DNA from: an uncultured Verrucomicrobia subdivision 3 bacterium
GTDB taxonomy: Bacteria > Verrucomicrobiota > Verrucomicrobiia > Limisphaerales > UBA11358
Length of the DNA: 64,000 nucleotides
Assembly: GCA_903875465.1 (NCBI GenBank)
Contig: CAIQWB010000089.1
Coordinates: forward strand, 1-64,000
Direction: 5' to 3'
Every line of letters begins with the position of its first letter. Within the stretch, counting starts at the first letter, position 1. Of the stretch, positions 17,927-26,791 are shown one piece after another. The position numbers and the translations under genes are program-made. Below the pieces are notes generated by a model. That model saw nothing but the letters and a program-made list of their open reading frames with translations, was not told the DNA's origin and did not search any database.

Positions 17927-19195
17927 ATGAAGATTACCGTTCTTGGCCTCTGGCATCTCGGCACGGTCACCGCCGCCGGTTGCGCCCGGCATTTTCCGGT
18001 GACGGGACTGGACTTCGACGCCGCGAACATCGCGCGCCTCGCCACCGGCCAGGCGCCTTTGCTGGAACCCGGCCTGAACGAGCGCCTCGCCGCCGGGCTC
18101 GCCAGCGGGAATCTCGCCTTTACCACCGACCCCGCCACCGCGCTGCCGGGTTCCGATATTCTCTGGCTGTGCTACGACACGCCGGTGAACGAGCAGGATG
18201 AGTCGGACACGGCCTTTGTTCTCGGCAACCTTCACCGCGCCCTGCCCCACCTGGCCGCCGAAGCCCTGGTGCTGATTTCCGCGCAAATGCCCGTGGGCAC
18301 CTGCGCCCGGTTGGAGGCGGAATTTCCGCAGTTCCATTTTGCGTATTCGCCGGAAAACTTGCGTCTGGGCAAGGCGCTGGATGCCTTTGAGAAAGCCGAG
18401 CGCGTGGTCGTGGGCACTCGCAACGACGCCAAAAAAGCCATCCTCGAAGCGCTGTTCGCGCCCTTCACCCCGCAGGTGATCTTCATGCGCACGGAATCAG
18501 CCGAGATGGTCAAGCACGCGCTCAATTCCTTTCTGGCCCTCTCCATCACGTTCATCAATGAAGTCGCCCGGCTCTGCGAATTCACCGGGGCCGATGCCAA
18601 GGAAGTTTCCGTGGGCTTGAAGAGCGAGGCGCGGGTGGGGGCCAAGGCGTATCTGGGACCCGGCGGCCCCTTCGCCGGCGGCACGCTGGCCCGCGATGTC
18701 GTGACGCTCTCCCAACTGGCCGTGGCCAATGGTGAGACGATCTCGGTGATCCCCGCGATCAAGCGGAGCAATGATCTGCACCGCGGCTGGGCCTACAAAC
18801 GCCTGGCCGCCCGGCTGGGCGGGGTGCGCGGACGCAAGATCACCCTGCTGGGCCTGACTTATACGATCAATACCGACACCCTGCGCCGCAGTGCCGCCAT
18901 GGAATTGTGCGGCCAGTTGCTCGCCGAGGGGGCGTTGGTCACCGCTTTCGATCCCGCCATCCCGGCCTTGCCGGCCGAATGGTCTGCCGTGACCCTCGCC
19001 GCCGATGCCACCGCCAGCCTGCGCGAGGCCGATGCCGTGGTGGTCGGCACCGAATGGCCGCAGTTCCGCCAGGTGGATTACGCCGCCGCCGTCCGCACCA
19101 TGCGCAGCCCCGTGTTTGTGGATGCCAACCGTTTTTTGGAAAAGGAATTGAAACCCGTCCCCGGAGTGGAACATCTTTCCGTGGGCCGCGGCTGA
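17927..19195 (+). CDS. UDP-glucose/GDP-mannose dehydrogenase-family protein lacking the catalytic Cys
   Basis: A 422-residue protein with the three-part architecture of nucleotide-sugar 6-dehydrogenases. It has the N-terminal NAD domain (MKITVLGLWHLGTVTAAGCA), the active-site SPENLRLGKAL, the central helix VKHALNSFLALSITFINEVA with catalytic Lys and Asn, and a C-terminal UDP-binding domain (LLGLTYTINTDTLRRS). The canonical FGGSCFPKD motif reads FAGGTLARD, so the nucleophilic Cys is Thr at residue 253 while the Asp is kept. Four-electron oxidation through a thiohemiacetal should not be possible. It may do a two-electron oxidation or another NAD reaction. Confidence 0.85.
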   Translation: MKITVLGLWHLGTVTAAGCARHFPVTGLDFDAANIARLATGQAPLLEPGLNERLAAGLASGNLAFTTDPATALPGSDILWLCYDTPVNEQDESDTAFVLGNLHRALPHLAAEALVLISAQMPVGTCARLEAEFPQFHFAYSPENLRLGKALDAFEKAERVVVGTRNDAKKAILEALFAPFTPQVIFMRTESAEMVKHALNSFLALSITFINEVARLCEFTGADAKEVSVGLKSEARVGAKAYLGPGGPFAGGTLARDVVTLSQLAVANGETISVIPAIKRSNDLHRGWAYKRLAARLGGVRGRKITLLGLTYTINTDTLRRSAAMELCGQLLAEGALVTAFDPAIPALPAEWSAVTLAADATASLREADAVVVGTEWPQFRQVDYAAAVRTMRSPVFVDANRFLEKELKPVPGVEHLSVGRG

Positions 19196-19201
19196 TGCAT
19201 T

Positions 19202-20062
19202 ATGAAATTGTTAAATCAAAACGCCCTGATCACGGGCGGCAGCCAGGGCCTGGGCAAGGTCATTGCCAGCCATTACCTCACCGCCGGGGCGAATGTCGTC
19301 CTGTGCTCGCGCAGCGAGGCCGAGCTCGGCGCCACGCGGGATGAACTCGCCCGCCAGTTCCCGAACCAAAAGGTGCGGGCGCAAACCTGCGATGTGGCCA
19401 GCGAAACCCAGGTGAACGCCCTCGTGGCGTATGCCCTCGCCGAACTCGGCTCGCTCGATGCCCTCGTCTTGAATGCCGGCGTGTACGGCCCCATGGGCGA
19501 CACCGAATCCGTCTCGCTCGACGAATGGCGGCGGGCCATCGATATCAATCTCTACGGCGTGCTCCTGCCCTGCCGCGCCCTGATACCGCATTTCAAAAAA
19601 GCCGCGCGCGGCAAGATCGTGATTCTCTCCGGCGGCGGCGCCACCAATCCCCTGCCCCAAATCAGCGCCTACGCCGCCTCCAAGGCGGCCGTGGTGCGCC
19701 TCATGGAAACGCTCGCCGAGGACTTGCGCAAATTCAACGTGGATGTGAATGCCATTGCCCCGGGCGCGCTCGCCACCCGGCTGGTGGATGAAGTGCTCGC
19801 CGCGGGACCGGAAAAAGTCGGCGCGGCGTTCTACGAGAAGAACAAATTGTGGAAGGAAAAAGGCGCCACGCCGCTGGAATTCGGCGCGGGCCTGGCCGTG
19901 TACCTCGCCAGTGCCGAGAGCAATGGCATCACCGGCAAACTCATCAGCGCCCAGTGGGATCCGTGGAAAACCCTCCACGACCACCTCGCCGACCTGGCCA
20001 AATCGGACATCTATTGCCTCCGGCGCATCGTGCCCGAGGACCGCGGTAAAAAGTGGAGTTAA
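19202..20062 (+). CDS. Short-chain dehydrogenase/reductase
   Basis: A 286-residue classical SDR. It has the cofactor motif TGGSQGLG, NAG in VLNAGVYG, catalytic Ser in ILSGGGATN, and SAYAASK with the YxxxK pair. The substrate is probably a sugar or nucleotide sugar, given its neighbours. The ATG is 6 bp after the dehydrogenase stop. Specificity cannot be read from sequence. Confidence 0.88.
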   Translation: MKLLNQNALITGGSQGLGKVIASHYLTAGANVVLCSRSEAELGATRDELARQFPNQKVRAQTCDVASETQVNALVAYALAELGSLDALVLNAGVYGPMGDTESVSLDEWRRAIDINLYGVLLPCRALIPHFKKAARGKIVILSGGGATNPLPQISAYAASKAAVVRLMETLAEDLRKFNVDVNAIAPGALATRLVDEVLAAGPEKVGAAFYEKNKLWKEKGATPLEFGAGLAVYLASAESNGITGKLISAQWDPWKTLHDHLADLAKSDIYCLRRIVPEDRGKKWS

Positions 20063-20070
20063 CCGGATAT

Positions 20071-21054
20071 ATGAACCTTCGCGTTGCCCTGATCGGTTGC
20101 GGTCTCATCGGCCAGAAACGTCTCAACCTGCTGCCGCGCGGCAGTGTCACCGTGGCCTGCGACACCCAGTTGGATCGGGCCCAAAAACTCGCCGCCCAAA
20201 GCCCCGGGTGCCTCGCCACCGCTTCCGTGGCCGAGGCCGTCAGCCATGCGAATGTGGATATCGTGGTGATCGCCACCATCAACGCCGCGCTTGCCCCCAT
20301 TGCGCTAAAAGCCGTGCAAAATGGCAAACACGTGCTCGTGGAAAAACCCGCCGCCATCAACCTGGCCGAACTGGCCGAGGTCGAGGCTGCCGCGAAGGCC
20401 AATGGGGTGCTTGTTCGTGTGGGCTACAACCACCGTTATCATCCCGCCGGACTGAAAGCCGTCGAGATTTTTCGCAGTGGGGCGCTCGGCCCCATTATGT
20501 TTTTGCGCGGACGCTACGGCCAGGGCGGCCGGGTGGGCTACGAAAAAGAATGGCGCGCCGATCCCAAACTTTCCGGCGGCGGGGAACTCATTGACCAGGG
20601 CGTGCACCTGATTGATCTCGCCGGCATTTTCCTGGGCGAATTCACCAAGGTGGAGGGCCATGTGGCCACCTATTTCTGGGACATGCCGGTGGATGACAAC
20701 GCCTTCCTCAGCCTGCGCAACGCCGCCGGGTCCACCGCCTGGCTGCAAGTCAGTTGCAGCGAATGGAAGAACCTCTTCAGCCTGGAAATCTACGGTCGCG
20801 ACGCCAAGCTGCACTGGGAGGGCCTCGGTGGCAGTTACGGCGTGGAGCGCCTGGCCTATTATAAAATGCTCCCGCAAATGGGCCCGCCCGACACCACCAT
20901 CTACGAATATCCGCGCGGCGATGAATCGTGGAAAATTGAGATGGCCGAATTTCTGGAAGACATCCGTACCAACCGCACCCCGGTGCCGGGGCTCAAAGAA
21001 GCCCGGGCGGCGCTGGAAGTGGTGGAGCAGATTTATAAACGCGGAAATGGGTAA
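20071..21054 (+). CDS. Gfo/Idh/MocA family oxidoreductase
   Basis: A 327-residue protein. The N-terminal Rossmann fold has VALIGCGLIGQKRL, then VLVEKPAAINLAEL with the family EKP motif, a YNHRYHPAG segment, and the LIDQGVHLIDLAGIFLG helix that supplies the active-site His. It likely oxidises or epimerises a sugar or nucleotide sugar with NAD(P). It ends the four-gene row. Its TAA stop is built from a TA dinucleotide plus the first base of a MITE, so the original C-terminus may have differed. Confidence 0.87.
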   Translation: MNLRVALIGCGLIGQKRLNLLPRGSVTVACDTQLDRAQKLAAQSPGCLATASVAEAVSHANVDIVVIATINAALAPIALKAVQNGKHVLVEKPAAINLAELAEVEAAAKANGVLVRVGYNHRYHPAGLKAVEIFRSGALGPIMFLRGRYGQGGRVGYEKEWRADPKLSGGGELIDQGVHLIDLAGIFLGEFTKVEGHVATYFWDMPVDDNAFLSLRNAAGSTAWLQVSCSEWKNLFSLEIYGRDAKLHWEGLGGSYGVERLAYYKMLPQMGPPDTTIYEYPRGDESWKIEMAEFLEDIRTNRTPVPGLKEARAALEVVEQIYKRGNG

Positions 21055-21218
21055 GAGATTGTTTTAAAATTCAAAGCGGGCCAGCGGCGAGGGATTTTGG
21101 CGCTGACTAGGGCGGCGCGGTCCGCGCATCCCCGCAGCGGGCTGCAAGGACCGAGCCAACACCGGTCAGCGGCAAAAGACCCGCCGGGGGCTCGGTTGGA
21201 ATTTTAAAACAGTCTCTA
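21052..21218. mobile_element. MITE with 19-bp terminal inverted repeats and TA duplication
   Basis: AGAGATTGTTTTAAAATTC at 21054-21072 is mirrored by GAATTTTAAAACAGTCTCT at 21199-21217, with one mismatch. TA lies at both edges (21052-21053 and 21217-21218), as expected for IS630/Tc1-type insertion. The roughly 164-bp interior is GC-rich with no open frame of note. No second copy is seen in the window. Confidence 0.65.
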
Positions 21219-21509
21219 GTGGGAAAAGAGCGCATCGGCCGTCGCTGGAAGTTTGGGCGGACGGGAACGTGAAAGCATTTGGGTTCTGGATGCTGCAAGC
21301 AACCGTGGTCGCCTAGCGACATCCCGATGGCAGGGGTGGGTTTCAACCCACGCATTAAAATCCAAACCGCCTCCTGCGTCGCATCGAAGCTCTTGCTCTT
21401 GAAATTGGACTGAAAATAAACTTGCATACTTATTGAATAGCCGAGCAAACTAAAAAGAGTGCAACGCCACTAGCGGGTAATAAATCAAAATTGGAAATCC
21501 CAGCCGATA
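21219..21509. other. Intergenic, upstream of the VirD4-like gene
   Basis: No gene is recognised. A perfect hairpin, GTGGGTT-TC-AACCCAC, lies at 21336-21351. Base composition falls toward AT from about 21350, marking the left side of the accessory island. Confidence 0.5.
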
Positions 21510-24500
21510 ATGAACATTCGTGCTTTGGCAAATTTCGTTGCTGGTCTAGTCACCCAGACCACCTTGCTTTCGTTAGTCATATTTGCACTAGTTCTCAACT
21601 TCTCGTCCCGCCTCCACGCGCAAACTCCGGATCCACTAGTGGACGAAGGAGTTCGGTTAAAAATGTGGGAACAGGAAACCGCGCATATGCAACGATTAGG
21701 GCAGGAGGGGACCCAACAATATTTCCGCACAAATCAGTTGTTATATAAAAAACGATACGAATACAGCCTTAGACTGGCAAAGTTGACTGCAGATCAGCAG
21801 ATCGCCGTCAGCAATCAGGTTGTGGGGCGAATTGCAGTCATTCTGCCGGCTGTTATGGAAAGTTGGAAGCCGGAGGAGATCCGTATCCAAAATGAAATTA
21901 ATAATAAGCTTTCCGACACCTCCAGTGAAGTCGGAAAAGACACGCATAAAATCACAGAACTATACCTGGAAATTGCACGGAACAAGGCGCAGTTGGAGTC
22001 CGGAACCGTCACGAGTGCACAAGAAGTTCAATTGGATGCGCCATTGAAGGAAGAGGTGGCCACAATCGAAGCCAAGTATAGCACAGGCGGGCCTCTCGCA
22101 GAGTCCGCGTTAGATTTTAAAGAACGCGTTGGCAAGCTTTATCGACAGACATTAAAAAATGAAAACCGCGAAAGGTTGCAACATTTGCCAAGCGCAGTAT
22201 ACACGCCTAATGAACAAAAAACAGCCGCCCAGGCTGTTTCTAAATCGCCTGAAGGCGAGCTTGCACCCTCTGCGAGTCAAAAGACTGATCAAGCCCAAAT
22301 TGCTCCGAATCCAGAAACAATACCCGAAGATTTTAATTCTGGAAATTTATTGGGTTGGCGTTACTGGTTTTTAAAGGAATTTAAGATCAAATGTCTGATT
22401 TTTTGCGGGGCGATTTTACTAATAACCGTTTTTGCCTACCGACGGCAGCCAGAAGGCGGAGGGAAAAAGAATAGCTATGTTGGATTCGTTTTGTCTTGGT
22501 TAGATAACTACCGGCTTCGGATTTTTTCCTGGTTGATTTTATGGTTATTTGGCACGACGATTTTGAGTAGTTTCATCAATTTGAATATGTTACAAATGGT
22601 TTTTTCTTGGCATCTTGAAATACTGGGGGGATTAGTCATTCTCGCTATGCTTCCAAAAGGAACGTATGGTGTAATGGGTTTAATACTTCTATCTTACACA
22701 TGTTATATTGTCTCCGAGTTAGGCGTAAAACTTAATGCAACGTTTTTTATCATTGGATTTCTATATATATTGGTGGGCTTTAGCTTGGGTTTGTGGCTGA
22801 AAAATGTATTAAGTCCAAATTATTGGAAATTCAAAAAGTATAAAGCAAAGGAGGAGAATGCACGACGTATGTGGGTGGAGGGATTAGGCAGCACGCACGC
22901 CGAACGTGTGAAATCAATCAACGAAATTTTTGACCGCAAGGATCGGAGCGTCAGTTGTTACATAGACTTTGAAAAAGAACCATATCAAGGAAAATCTGGA
23001 TTGGGGCGTGAAGATGTTCATCAAAAATCTGGATTGAGTCGTGAAGATTACCAGAATTGTTTTATTGCTTTTTCCAGGCATCTTGCCTCCATGGAGCCTC
23101 GCAACCGTGAAACTTTACGAGCCATCGAGCTTCTTCATAGCATCACCGAACACAAAAAGTATGAGCAATGGTATGATTGGGCTAAATCGGGTCTGATTTG
23201 GGATAATGGTAAGGCCACCATTGTTGAGTGTTTAATGCCGAATGAGGTGGATGAGAAAAATGAGGTGAGTAATGCATGCAAATTCGTCAGCAGATATATC
23301 GAGCAAAACAATCAGACGGCCGACAAAATCCACCATGATTTTCTGATTCACTTGGAAGAATTTAAAAATGAACACTCTCAAGATCCAGAGCTTGGCCCGC
23401 TTCTCAAATCCATAAATGCCCGCTTTATGAGCGGCAATGTCTGGCTGGCTGCGGAAGACGTATCCAAAACCCTTTTTGCGCCACAGAATAATTTTGCACT
23501 GCGGATCGGACTATTGGAGGATTCCGGGCAGGAACTGACCTATTCTGGTGAAGGCTCCTTGATCAGTATTGCTCCGCCTGGCTCAGGCAAGACCCAGTGC
23601 AACGTGTTTCCAAACCTGTTGACCTGGCGCGGTCCAGCGGTGGTGCTGGATGTGAAAGGCGAGATTTACGCCAAGACCAGCAAATGGCGGGCGGAGAACG
23701 TCGGTCCGGTTTTCAAATTCAGCCCGTTGGACCCGGCGCGAAGCCATTGCTACAACCCCTTGAGCTTTGTCAGGCTACAAGCCGACTACATTTGGGAAGA
23801 TTCACGGTTCATTGCCGACATGATGATTGTACCCACGGCTAGCAAGGACCCGTTCTGGGAAAACAAGGCGCGAGACGTGCTGACGGCGGCGATTGCTTAC
23901 GTTTGCTATGCCAGCCCGCCAGACAATCGACCGATGGCCCAGATCATGGACATCATTCATGGCGGAAAACCGTGGGCTGAAATGGTGCGTGGCCTGCAAG
24001 CGGCCGTGGGGGTGCGAAGCATGAAGCAGCAAGGGACCTCGCTGGCAGCCATGGACGAGAAAACTCGCGACAGTGTGCTGCAAACGGCTCAATCGAGTCT
24101 GAGCGCTTGGGCGGGCGAACGAATTAGCCGGGTGACGCAAAAGTCAGATTGGAGCCCGCTGGAATTGCGCAGCGGAAAGAGTCCAACCATTTACATTTGT
24201 TTGAAGCCAAGCGAGGTGGATAGTTACATTTCCCTATTGCGAGTATTTATTGCCCAACATATCCGGATCCTCACGAATGAACTACCACCTCACGGGTGCG
24301 CGCCAATCCTGTTCCTGCTTGATGAATTGCCGAGACTCAAGCAAATGCCGCCGGTGGAAGAAGCGATTGAGATTGGCCGTCAATATGGCATTCGCCTCTG
24401 GATGTTTGCCCAAAGTTTGGGTCAATTGGAACAGTCGTATCCAAACGCCGAGGGCTTGGTGGGCAGTTGCGCGGTAAGGATATTCATGAATCCAAGTTCC

Positions 24501-24716
24501 CATGACGGAACGACTGATAAATTGTCCGAAGAATTGGGCTTCAAGGAATCGGCGTTGGACGGATCGCGTATCAAGGCAGTCGAAGCCACCGATTTGGCCG
24601 GGCCAGATTACAAAGATTATCAAATTGTGATGGCGGCGGGCTGCAAACCAGTCAAAGTGAAAAAGGCTTTTGCCTGGCAGGATACCGAACTGACGAAGCG
24701 GATGGGGAGCCTGTAG
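21510..24716 (+). CDS. VirD4/TraG-like coupling ATPase with exported N-terminal region
   Basis: 1068 residues. An N-terminal hydrophobic stretch ends in SSRLHAQT and looks like a Sec signal. A predicted periplasmic, charged helical region follows to about 285. About five membrane segments lie at 292-308, 338-355, 368-382, 385-405 and 410-433. A cytoplasmic linker leads to the VirD4-type ATPase: Walker A PPGSGKT near 688, VLDVKGEIY, Walker B LFLLDELPRL near 935, and MFAQSLGQLEQ. Coupling proteins feed DNA or protein substrates into type IV secretion, but no relaxase or secretion gene is nearby, and typical VirD4 has only one or two membrane helices. An 11-residue tandem duplication (KSGL.RED) sits at 495-516. 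Confidence 0.85.
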   Translation: MNIRALANFVAGLVTQTTLLSLVIFALVLNFSSRLHAQTPDPLVDEGVRLKMWEQETAHMQRLGQEGTQQYFRTNQLLYKKRYEYSLRLAKLTADQQIAVSNQVVGRIAVILPAVMESWKPEEIRIQNEINNKLSDTSSEVGKDTHKITELYLEIARNKAQLESGTVTSAQEVQLDAPLKEEVATIEAKYSTGGPLAESALDFKERVGKLYRQTLKNENRERLQHLPSAVYTPNEQKTAAQAVSKSPEGELAPSASQKTDQAQIAPNPETIPEDFNSGNLLGWRYWFLKEFKIKCLIFCGAILLITVFAYRRQPEGGGKKNSYVGFVLSWLDNYRLRIFSWLILWLFGTTILSSFINLNMLQMVFSWHLEILGGLVILAMLPKGTYGVMGLILLSYTCYIVSELGVKLNATFFIIGFLYILVGFSLGLWLKNVLSPNYWKFKKYKAKEENARRMWVEGLGSTHAERVKSINEIFDRKDRSVSCYIDFEKEPYQGKSGLGREDVHQKSGLSREDYQNCFIAFSRHLASMEPRNRETLRAIELLHSITEHKKYEQWYDWAKSGLIWDNGKATIVECLMPNEVDEKNEVSNACKFVSRYIEQNNQTADKIHHDFLIHLEEFKNEHSQDPELGPLLKSINARFMSGNVWLAAEDVSKTLFAPQNNFALRIGLLEDSGQELTYSGEGSLISIAPPGSGKTQCNVFPNLLTWRGPAVVLDVKGEIYAKTSKWRAENVGPVFKFSPLDPARSHCYNPLSFVRLQADYIWEDSRFIADMMIVPTASKDPFWENKARDVLTAAIAYVCYASPPDNRPMAQIMDIIHGGKPWAEMVRGLQAAVGVRSMKQQGTSLAAMDEKTRDSVLQTAQSSLSAWAGERISRVTQKSDWSPLELRSGKSPTIYICLKPSEVDSYISLLRVFIAQHIRILTNELPPHGCAPILFLLDELPRLKQMPPVEEAIEIGRQYGIRLWMFAQSLGQLEQSYPNAEGLVGSCAVRIFMNPSSHDGTTDKLSEELGFKESALDGSRIKAVEATDLAGPDYKDYQIVMAAGCKPVKVKKAFAWQDTELTKRMGSL

Positions 24717-24755
24717 CTTAAATTAAAAGTTGATCACCACTGCGAGATAGAACTT

Positions 24756-25883
24756 ATGACTGAACAAGAAAAGAGGATCGGTGAAACGCTTGTAAAGTTT
24801 GGTGCGGAAGTCTTAGCCCATGAATATTTATGCGATCCTATTGCATCGCAGATGGTGGTGGATACAATTGAATACGTTGAACTTGCTGCGCCGCTAATAA
24901 AGGACCAAGTTTTGGACGCAGTATTGAATGTTGGCGGATTGAGTGATTATCAAAAACAACAAATTGTAATGAATGCTCAGAATCAAATGCAGGAAGAGCA
25001 AAAGAAACAGCAGGAAATTTTGGAGGAAAATTATCGTCAGCAGGAATTGATTGCCCAGCGGGAACGGCAAAGACAAGAGCTGCTGAGGGAGCAGGATGCC
25101 CTAAAGCAGGAAAACGAGGCCAAAGAGGCTTTGGAAAAACAGGAGCAGGCAAAACAGGAAATGCAGAAGAATGAGGAGTTCATTAAGCAGGAAACGGCGC
25201 GCAAGGAACAAATTCAGAAGCAGGAGGAACTCAAGGCGGAACTCCAGCGACAAGAAGCACAATTGAAACAAGAAGCGCAATCTAGGGAGGCATCGGAATT
25301 GCAGCAGGCCGAAAAAGATCGCGAAAACGCCCGGCAGGAACAGCTAAAGCAAAATGCCCTAAAGCAAGAAACAGCGAGCAGAGAACACTTTCAGAAGCAG
25401 GAGGAGTTCAAAGCGGAGGTGCAGAAACAGGAAGCACTAATTAAACAAGAAGCGCATTCTAGGCAGGCATTGGAATTGCAGCAGATTGAAAAAGATCGTG
25501 AAAACGCCCGGCAGGAACAGCTAAAGCAACTTAACGATGATCAAGAAAAGGCAAAAAGGGATATGGAGGCCAGGCATGGTCACAGCATTATAGCTTCAAA
25601 GCCGGAATTAACTCCCCAGCCTGACTGGCAAATGCGCGTCAATGCTGCCGAGGAAGCCCGGAAAAATTTTCTGGATCATCAGAACAGTGAAATTGATAAA
25701 AAAACGCTCGCGAATTTTGAGGCAAGGCATGATCTGCTCCGCACCCCGGATGAAGCACGCAAAGAAGAGCGGGTAAAGCTGGACGCAGCGATAAATGGGT
25801 GGCATGAACAGAGGGCGGCTGCAGAGCGCGCACGTGATGATCAAATGCAACAGATTCAGAAGTTGCCCGAAAGGTCAATGTAG
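24756..25883 (+). CDS. Coiled-coil protein with 59-residue internal duplication
   Basis: A 375-residue protein not recognised by family. The N-terminal 75 residues form a small helical domain (IGETLVKFGAEVLAHEYLC). From about 76 to 275 it is an almost uninterrupted Gln/Glu/Lys-rich coiled coil. Within it a 59-residue block is repeated in tandem (DNA 25185-25361 and 25362-25538), ending both times in KDRENARQEQLKQ. The C-terminal 100 residues are charged and helical. There is no signal peptide. It starts 39 bp after the VirD4-like gene, so it is probably a partner, for example a scaffold or substrate adaptor; that role is inference. Confidence 0.7.
   Translation: MTEQEKRIGETLVKFGAEVLAHEYLCDPIASQMVVDTIEYVELAAPLIKDQVLDAVLNVGGLSDYQKQQIVMNAQNQMQEEQKKQQEILEENYRQQELIAQRERQRQELLREQDALKQENEAKEALEKQEQAKQEMQKNEEFIKQETARKEQIQKQEELKAELQRQEAQLKQEAQSREASELQQAEKDRENARQEQLKQNALKQETASREHFQKQEEFKAEVQKQEALIKQEAHSRQALELQQIEKDRENARQEQLKQLNDDQEKAKRDMEARHGHSIIASKPELTPQPDWQMRVNAAEEARKNFLDHQNSEIDKKTLANFEARHDLLRTPDEARKEERVKLDAAINGWHEQRAAAERARDDQMQQIQKLPERSM
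25185..25538 (+). repeat. Two tandem 177-bp in-frame repeats
   Basis: Units at 25185-25361 and 25362-25538 are closely similar over their whole length and keep the reading frame (59 codons). Endings such as AACGCCCGGCAGGAACAGCT are identical. This is a coding duplication that lengthens the coiled coil. Confidence 0.85.
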
Positions 25884-26000
25884 CCCATGCCGCGCATCCC
25901 AAAATTATCCCATCGAATTTCCTTATTGCGCGGTTGACGGTGACTCGCCTTTTTCGGGCCAGTTGATTTGATAGTCTGGCCCACAAGAAAGGACCAGACG

Positions 26001-26078
26001 ATGAAAGGCAAACGTCATACGTCTGAAGACAAGGTAGGGATCCTGCTGGAAGCGGATCGCGGTGAAAAAAGATTGTTG
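26001..26078 (+). pseudogene. IS3-family transposase OrfA fragment
   Basis: The frame begins MKGKRHTSEDKVGILLEADRG, which matches the start of IS3-family OrfA proteins. After about 26 residues it runs into an unrelated insertion-sequence end, and no downstream OrfA or OrfB follows. It is a dead remnant. Confidence 0.6.
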
Positions 26079-26141
26079 TGTCACCGGTCGGTTCAAAACC
26101 AGCCAGTCAGGGTCGAATCAAAACCAGCCACTCTGAGGTAA
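26079..26141. mobile_element. Remnant terminal end of an IS21-like element
   Basis: The segment starts TGTCACCGGTCGG and carries two direct copies of (T/A)TCAAAACCAGCCA at 26092-26105 and 26117-26130, 25 bp apart. Such multiple subterminal repeats next to a TG end are usual in IS21-family elements. No istA or istB follows. It interrupts the IS3 fragment, so the scars are nested. Confidence 0.45.
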
Positions 26142-26791
26142 GAGATTCATATCATTTCTGGTTATTCGATCAAGGGATTTCCGCTGCGAGTTAGAACGTG
26201 CCGGGGCCGAGCTGCGAGCCTTAGCTCGCGGCCCCCTTGCCGGCAACAGTGTGTTAATTCGTGCCATTCACGATTCGCGGGCAACCGGAGCAAGCCAAAA
26301 ACGGTCCATCGGGCTCCCATTTTATTTATGAGCGCCTTTTTGCAAGCCCCTTATAAATATTTTAACATTTTTGGACCCTGGACAGCGGATGTCCACCTTC
26401 GCTTGTTAAATTCGTGCGTGAGGAATGTTGTAATGCCAAACATAGTGGCTCGCCCCAAAAAGTGCCGCATCCCGCTCTGCGGGACTTGCCTGTGTGCCTG
26501 CCGAGCAGCACCCGCGCCAGCTATGCATTGGGCCAACCGATCAGGCAACCGGCCCAGACCCCAAATCCTGGACCCCAGACCCTTTCCCCTGCCCAGCGTC
26601 TCGCGTCTTTCAAACCATATCGCACCAAATCAAACCATAGAAATGATGAATTCCGCACCCAAAGGTAAAATCATGGACCCCAAACCCACCTTTGAAAAGG
26701 TGGGTGATGATCGGGCGTGCCGCCAGGACTCCCGGAATGGGCGGCAGTTTGCGCTTTCCCGCTTTGCGGCTTTCGGCTTTACTTGCGCTTT
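26142..26791. other. Intergenic, no gene recognised
   Basis: About 650 bp follow the insertion-sequence scars before the heptose operon. An imperfect GC-rich hairpin (GGGGCCGAGCT...AGCTCGCGGCCCC) lies at about 26203-26235. Short open frames here have no recognisable product. It looks like decayed DNA at the right edge of the island. Confidence 0.5.

Noticed and set aside
21510..25883. An integrative conjugative element
   Set aside because: No relaxase, integrase, att repeats or type IV secretion genes are present; only the coupling-type ATPase and a coiled-coil gene.
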